Part shown: one piece after another, positions 5,982-9,254 of the stretch
How the letters are laid out: every line of letters begins with the position of its first letter
Numbering within the stretch: position 1 is the first letter of the stretch
Assembly: GCA_013214445.1 (NCBI GenBank)
Contig: JABSPG010000132.1
Location: forward strand, 1 to 9,254
Direction of reading: 5' to 3'
DNA length: 9,254 bases
From: Ekhidna sp.
GTDB lineage: Bacteria > Bacteroidota > Bacteroidia > Cytophagales > Cyclobacteriaceae
Made by a program: the position numbers and the translations under genes
Notes under the pieces: model-generated
Databases searched by the model: none
Seen by the model: the letters and a program-made list of their open reading frames with translations, nothing else
Told to the model about the DNA's origin: nothing

Positions 5982-7322
5982 ATGAGAATCGTAATTGCAG
6001 GGGCAGGAGAGATGGGTTTCCATCTTGCTAAGCTTTTAACGGCAGAAGAGCAGGATATAGTAATCATAGATTCAGAGGCCAGTGTGCTGGAATACGTCTC
6101 ACAGCATTTAGACGTAAATACCGTTAAGGGCAGCTCTACTTCCCCAAGAACGCTGAAAGAATCCAACATTGGTAAAGCAGACCTACTGATTGCGGTGACA
6201 TCCAATCAAGAAACAAACATTACCACCTGTATTCTGGGCAAAAGCCTTGGAGCAAAACGAACAATCGCTCGAATTTCTAACATTGAGTTACTCCATTCCA
6301 GAGATGAGCTAAACCTGAGCAATGTCGGAATTGATGAAATTATTTCTCCTGCTTCTTTGGCGGCTCGAGAGATAAAGCGATTGCTCAAGCAATCTGCTCT
6401 AACGGATACCTTTGAATTTGAAAAGGGAAGGCTGTCACTTGTAGGAATTACGGTAGATGAGGAGTCAGAACTTTATGGGAAGACACTAACTGAAACAGCG
6501 TACTTGAATCCCGATCACAACTTTACCACAGTAGCCATTCTTCGGGACCACAAGACCATCATCCCGTATGGGGAAAACAAATTTCAGAATGGGGATCATG
6601 CATACTTTGTAGCTCAGCCTGATGGTATTGATAGGGTTACTGCTTTAGCAGGAAAGGAAAGCATCGCGATCAAGAACATCATGATCCTGGGTGCTAGTAA
6701 AGTGGGCATCAACACGGCTAAGCTTCTAAGCAAGAAGTACAACATCAAGATCATCGAGTCAGACAAGGAAAAGTGTCTTCATCTCGTGGATGAACTACCA
6801 GACACGATGATTATCAATGGTGATGGACGAGACATCAACCTGCTGAAGGAGGAGAGTATTGATCGGATGGATGCATTCGTTGCATTGACGGCAAATTCCG
6901 AGACCAATATTATGGCCTCTTTGTTAGCAAAAAATCAAGGAGTGGGCAAAACCATTGCTTTGGTGGAAAATGTAGATTACATTCATCTATCTCAAAGTAT
7001 TGGAATTGATACCCTGATAAACAAGAAACTGATTGCGGCAAGCTTTATTTTCAGATACATCAGGAAAGGAGAGGTTTTAGATATAGCTGGAATCCATGGA
7101 GTGGATGCAGAGATTCTTGAATTTGAGATTAGTGAGAAATCGAGAATCATGGAGAGGCAGTTAAAGGATCTGGATTTCCCTAGAACAGCTATTGTTGGAG
7201 GTGTAATTAGAGAGGGAAAAGGTATAGCGGTTCGTGGCAACTTTGAATTTCGTCCAAAGGATAGGGTAGTTGTCCTGTCCAAACCAGAATGCATTAAAAA
7301 AGTGGAGAGTTTCTTCAAGTAG
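5982..7322 (+). CDS. trkA: Trk potassium uptake system regulatory subunit TrkA (two RCK domains)
   Basis: TrkA is the cytoplasmic, nucleotide-binding gating subunit that binds the TrkH channel and controls K+ uptake. The 446 residues hold two tandem RCK units. The first has a Rossmann motif GAGEMG (7-12) with Asp30 at the end of the second strand, then an RCK-C region at about 145-220. The second has GASKVG (237-242) with Glu259, then an RCK-C region at about 375-446. 'TSNQETNI' (73-80) and 'TANSETNI' (303-310) mark the same place in each half. The first unit looks fit for NAD(H). In the second, the middle glycine of GxGxxG is Ser239, so its ligand preference may differ. The ATG at 5982 gives the standard MRIVIAGAGEMG start. 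It is followed after only three bases by trkH, so the two are surely one operon. Confidence 0.97.
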   Translation: MRIVIAGAGEMGFHLAKLLTAEEQDIVIIDSEASVLEYVSQHLDVNTVKGSSTSPRTLKESNIGKADLLIAVTSNQETNITTCILGKSLGAKRTIARISNIELLHSRDELNLSNVGIDEIISPASLAAREIKRLLKQSALTDTFEFEKGRLSLVGITVDEESELYGKTLTETAYLNPDHNFTTVAILRDHKTIIPYGENKFQNGDHAYFVAQPDGIDRVTALAGKESIAIKNIMILGASKVGINTAKLLSKKYNIKIIESDKEKCLHLVDELPDTMIINGDGRDINLLKEESIDRMDAFVALTANSETNIMASLLAKNQGVGKTIALVENVDYIHLSQSIGIDTLINKKLIAASFIFRYIRKGEVLDIAGIHGVDAEILEFEISEKSRIMERQLKDLDFPRTAIVGGVIREGKGIAVRGNFEFRPKDRVVVLSKPECIKKVESFFK

Positions 7323-7325
7323 CAA

Positions 7326-8783
7326 ATGCACTTTAACTACAAGGTAATCTTCAAGGTCATTGGGATACTGCTCCTTATTAATGGAGCCTTTATGCTGCTT
7401 TGTTTGCCCTTTAGTTTCTACTATGGTGAAGGGGATCATGTGGCATTGTCTTTATCTGCTGCTATCACTATGGGTGTTGGCGGCCTCCTGTTCTTTTTCA
7501 CTAGAAACCTTGAAAGCAATGACCTTAGAAAGAAAGATGGATATCTTATTGTCACCATGGGATGGCTGTCCATGTCATTCTTCGGGACACTCCCTTATAT
7601 CTTAAGTGGGGCTATTCCGGATATTACCAATGCCTTTTTCGAAACGCTTTCAGGCTTTTCAACAACAGGAGCCACAGTACTTGCTGATATTGAGTCTGTC
7701 GAAAAAGGAATCTTGTTTTGGAGGAGCCTCACTCAGTGGATAGGAGGTATGGGAATCATTGTATTAACCGTAGCTATTCTTCCACTCTTGGGAATTGGAG
7801 GTATGCAGTTGTTTGTAGCAGAGGCACCAGGAATATCCCCAGATAAGCTTTCACCAAGAATCAAGGAAACTGCCAAGCGGCTTTGGATTATTTATTGTGG
7901 GCTCACCTTATCAGAGATGGTGCTCTTGTGGTTAGGTGGAATGACGTTTTATGATGCTATAAACCACAGTTTGACCACCATGGCGACAGGTGGTTTTTCT
8001 ACTAAGAATGCCAGTATTGCACATTATTCAGACCCATTTATTCAGTATGTGATTATTGCATTTATGTTTCTGGCTGGGACAAATTTTACCATGACATACT
8101 TCGGCCTGCATGGTGACTTTAAGAAGGTCCTTCGCAATGAAGAATTTAGATTTTATCTAATATTCTGTGTGGTTACTTCATTGCTTGTTGGTCTCATTAT
8201 TTACAATCTGGGACATGATACTTTTGAGAAGTCCATACGAGATGCACTGTTTCAGATTGTATCTGTAGTTACCACAACAGGCTATGTCACTCATGATTAC
8301 ACTGCATGGACCTCCTTTCTAACCGTACTTTTCTTTTTGCTCATGTTTGCTGGGGGGTCGGCTGGTTCTACAGCCGGAGGTGTCAAACTTGTGAGACACA
8401 TCCTTCTAATCAAAAATAGTCTGTTGGAGTTAAAGCGAATCCTTCACCCTTCTGCGATTATTCCTGTACGGTTTAATGGTAAGTCAGTGAGCAGGGACAT
8501 TACATTTAACGTGCTGGCATTCATCATGATTTACATTTTGATCGTTTGCCTGGGAGCCATTGCCGTTTCGTCTTTTGGAATAGACTTCAACACGTCGCTT
8601 GGAGCTATTGCTACGACCCTTGGGAATATTGGCCCAGGTATTGGAGATGTTGGTCCTGTTGACAACTTTGCGCACCTACCCATGGGTGTAAAATGGATTC
8701 TTTCTTTTATGATGTTGCTAGGCAGGCTCGAACTTTTCACGGTTCTTATCTTGTTTACCCCATATTTCTGGCGAAAAGTCTAA
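7326..8783 (+). CDS. trkH: Trk potassium uptake channel subunit TrkH
   Basis: This inner-membrane K+ translocating subunit has 485 residues, about the same as E. coli TrkH (483). The four pseudo-repeats each carry a pore loop with a filter glycine: 'FSTTGAT' (111-117), 'ATGGFST' (220-226), 'TTTGYVT' (316-322) and 'LGNIGPG' (432-438). The conserved 'FAGGSAGSTAGGVK' (341-354) is the intramembrane gating loop near repeat D3. 'MLLGRLELFTVLILFTPYFW' (463-482) is the C-terminal family signature. An N-terminal pair of membrane helices (about 7-60) precedes the first repeat, as in TrkH rather than the shorter KtrB. The ATG follows the trkA stop by three bases and there is no ribosome binding site to speak of, so translation is probably coupled. 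All four filter motifs are intact, so the channel should be functional. Confidence 0.97.
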   Translation: MHFNYKVIFKVIGILLLINGAFMLLCLPFSFYYGEGDHVALSLSAAITMGVGGLLFFFTRNLESNDLRKKDGYLIVTMGWLSMSFFGTLPYILSGAIPDITNAFFETLSGFSTTGATVLADIESVEKGILFWRSLTQWIGGMGIIVLTVAILPLLGIGGMQLFVAEAPGISPDKLSPRIKETAKRLWIIYCGLTLSEMVLLWLGGMTFYDAINHSLTTMATGGFSTKNASIAHYSDPFIQYVIIAFMFLAGTNFTMTYFGLHGDFKKVLRNEEFRFYLIFCVVTSLLVGLIIYNLGHDTFEKSIRDALFQIVSVVTTTGYVTHDYTAWTSFLTVLFFLLMFAGGSAGSTAGGVKLVRHILLIKNSLLELKRILHPSAIIPVRFNGKSVSRDITFNVLAFIMIYILIVCLGAIAVSSFGIDFNTSLGAIATTLGNIGPGIGDVGPVDNFAHLPMGVKWILSFMMLLGRLELFTVLILFTPYFWRKV

Positions 8784-8803
8784 GGCCTTTCGGTGGTTTA
8801 GAA

Positions 8804-8811
8804 CATCTTTG
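8804..8811 (+). promoter_or_regulatory. Weak candidate -7 box upstream of lgt
   Basis: CATCTTTG differs from the TAnnTTTG box by one base and stands 25 bases before the lgt ATG, close to the 23-24 seen for trkA and metK. No -33 element is found, so this is weak. lgt may simply be read through from trkH. Confidence 0.15.
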
Positions 8812-8836
8812 GACTCTTTCATGAATAGATGATTAA

Positions 8837-9254
8837 ATGAATACGCTTAGCTACATTATTTGGACGGTCGATCCATCTATTTTTACCATTCCCTTCACTG
8901 ATTATGCCCCACGGTGGTACGGAGTATTGTTTGCTGCAGGATTTCTAATCTCGCAACAGATCTTCTTCAAGATATTTAAAGATGAAGGACGTCCGGAAAA
9001 GGATGTAGAGCGAATAACTGGCTATATGATCGTGGCTACCATTTTGGGCGCTAGAATTGGACACTGCCTATTCTATGCACCGGACTACTATTTGTCAAAT
9101 CCCTTGGAAATTCTGATGATCTGGAAGGGAGGACTTGCCAGTCATGGTGGAGCGTTAGGAATCTTACTGGCCATTTATCTTTTCTGCAAGAAGTATAATT
9201 ACAAGTATCTGTGGATTTTGGATCGTATTGTCATCGTAGTAGCACTGACTGGGG
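8837..9254 (+). CDS. lgt: Prolipoprotein diacylglyceryl transferase (Lgt), N-terminal part, partial
   Basis: Lgt is the inner-membrane enzyme that moves diacylglycerol from phosphatidylglycerol to the lipobox cysteine of prolipoproteins, the first step of lipoprotein maturation. The right edge cuts the gene after 139 codons, about half of the usual length. Visible signatures are 'RWYGVLFAAGFL' (26-37, Tyr28), 'GARIGHCLFY' (71-80), and 'GGLASHGGALG' (98-108) with His103, the essential histidine of the HGG motif. Several membrane helices are evident. The later arginine/asparagine signature is outside the window. The ATG at 8837 gives the expected N-terminus (MNTLSYIIWTVDPSIF). A nearer ATG at 8821 is out of frame and closes at once. 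The gap from trkH is 53 bases; co-transcription is possible. The two lipoproteins encoded at the left of the window would be substrates. Confidence 0.95.
   Translation, partial: MNTLSYIIWTVDPSIFTIPFTDYAPRWYGVLFAAGFLISQQIFFKIFKDEGRPEKDVERITGYMIVATILGARIGHCLFYAPDYYLSNPLEILMIWKGGLASHGGALGILLAIYLFCKKYNYKYLWILDRIVIVVALTG

Noticed and set aside
6992..7439. Minus-strand open frames across the trkA/trkH junction
   Set aside because: They lie entirely opposite two intact, motif-complete genes and encode nothing recognisable.
8779..8803. Possible terminator hairpin after trkH (TCTAA ... TTAGA)
   Set aside because: The five-base arms are interrupted by a poorly pairing middle and there is no T-run after them, so it is not a credible intrinsic terminator.

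Overview
The window looks like a gene-dense stretch of a chromosome from a member of the Bacteroidota, probably a marine or soil Cytophagales-type organism. This is inferred from several signs. There is an N-terminus typical of large secreted beta-propeller proteins of this phylum. MetK is 417 residues, longer than the 384 of E. coli. Shine-Dalgarno sites are nearly absent. Matches to the Bacteroidota -7 promoter box TAnnTTTG lie upstream of three genes. No rRNA, tRNA, CRISPR array, insertion sequence or prophage gene is visible, and the longest gene-free gap is about 110 bases.

Left part (1-1673). The left edge cuts a leftward gene for a secreted protein, of which only the signal peptide and the first 124 residues are present. 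Running divergently from it is a small lipoprotein (442-951) of unassigned function with four cysteines in the mature part. It meets, tail to tail with a 4-base overlap, a leftward DJ-1/PfpI-fold lipoprotein (948-1673).

Leftward block (1673-4449). In transcription order this holds an alpha/beta hydrolase of the YbfF/ABHD11 type, a short divergent relative of the rRNA methyltransferase RsmI, metK, and the DJ-1-like lipoprotein. The hydrolase and RsmI-like genes share an ATGA overlap. metK and the DJ-1-like gene share a TAATG junction. A 51-base gap with a candidate promoter separates the two pairs. MetK makes the S-adenosylmethionine that the RsmI-like enzyme should use.

Rightward block (4562-9254). 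agcS (sodium:alanine symporter) comes first, then trkA and trkH three bases apart, forming a Trk potassium uptake system behind the best candidate promoter in the window. lgt (prolipoprotein diacylglyceryl transferase) follows and is cut by the right edge. Lgt is the enzyme that would lipidate the two lipoproteins encoded at the left.

Overall this is mostly conserved housekeeping and membrane physiology. I do not see a convincing undescribed system. The points most worth a second look are the divergent RsmI-like protein, the DJ-1-like lipoprotein coupled to metK, the cysteine pattern of the small lipoprotein, and the shared promoter box.
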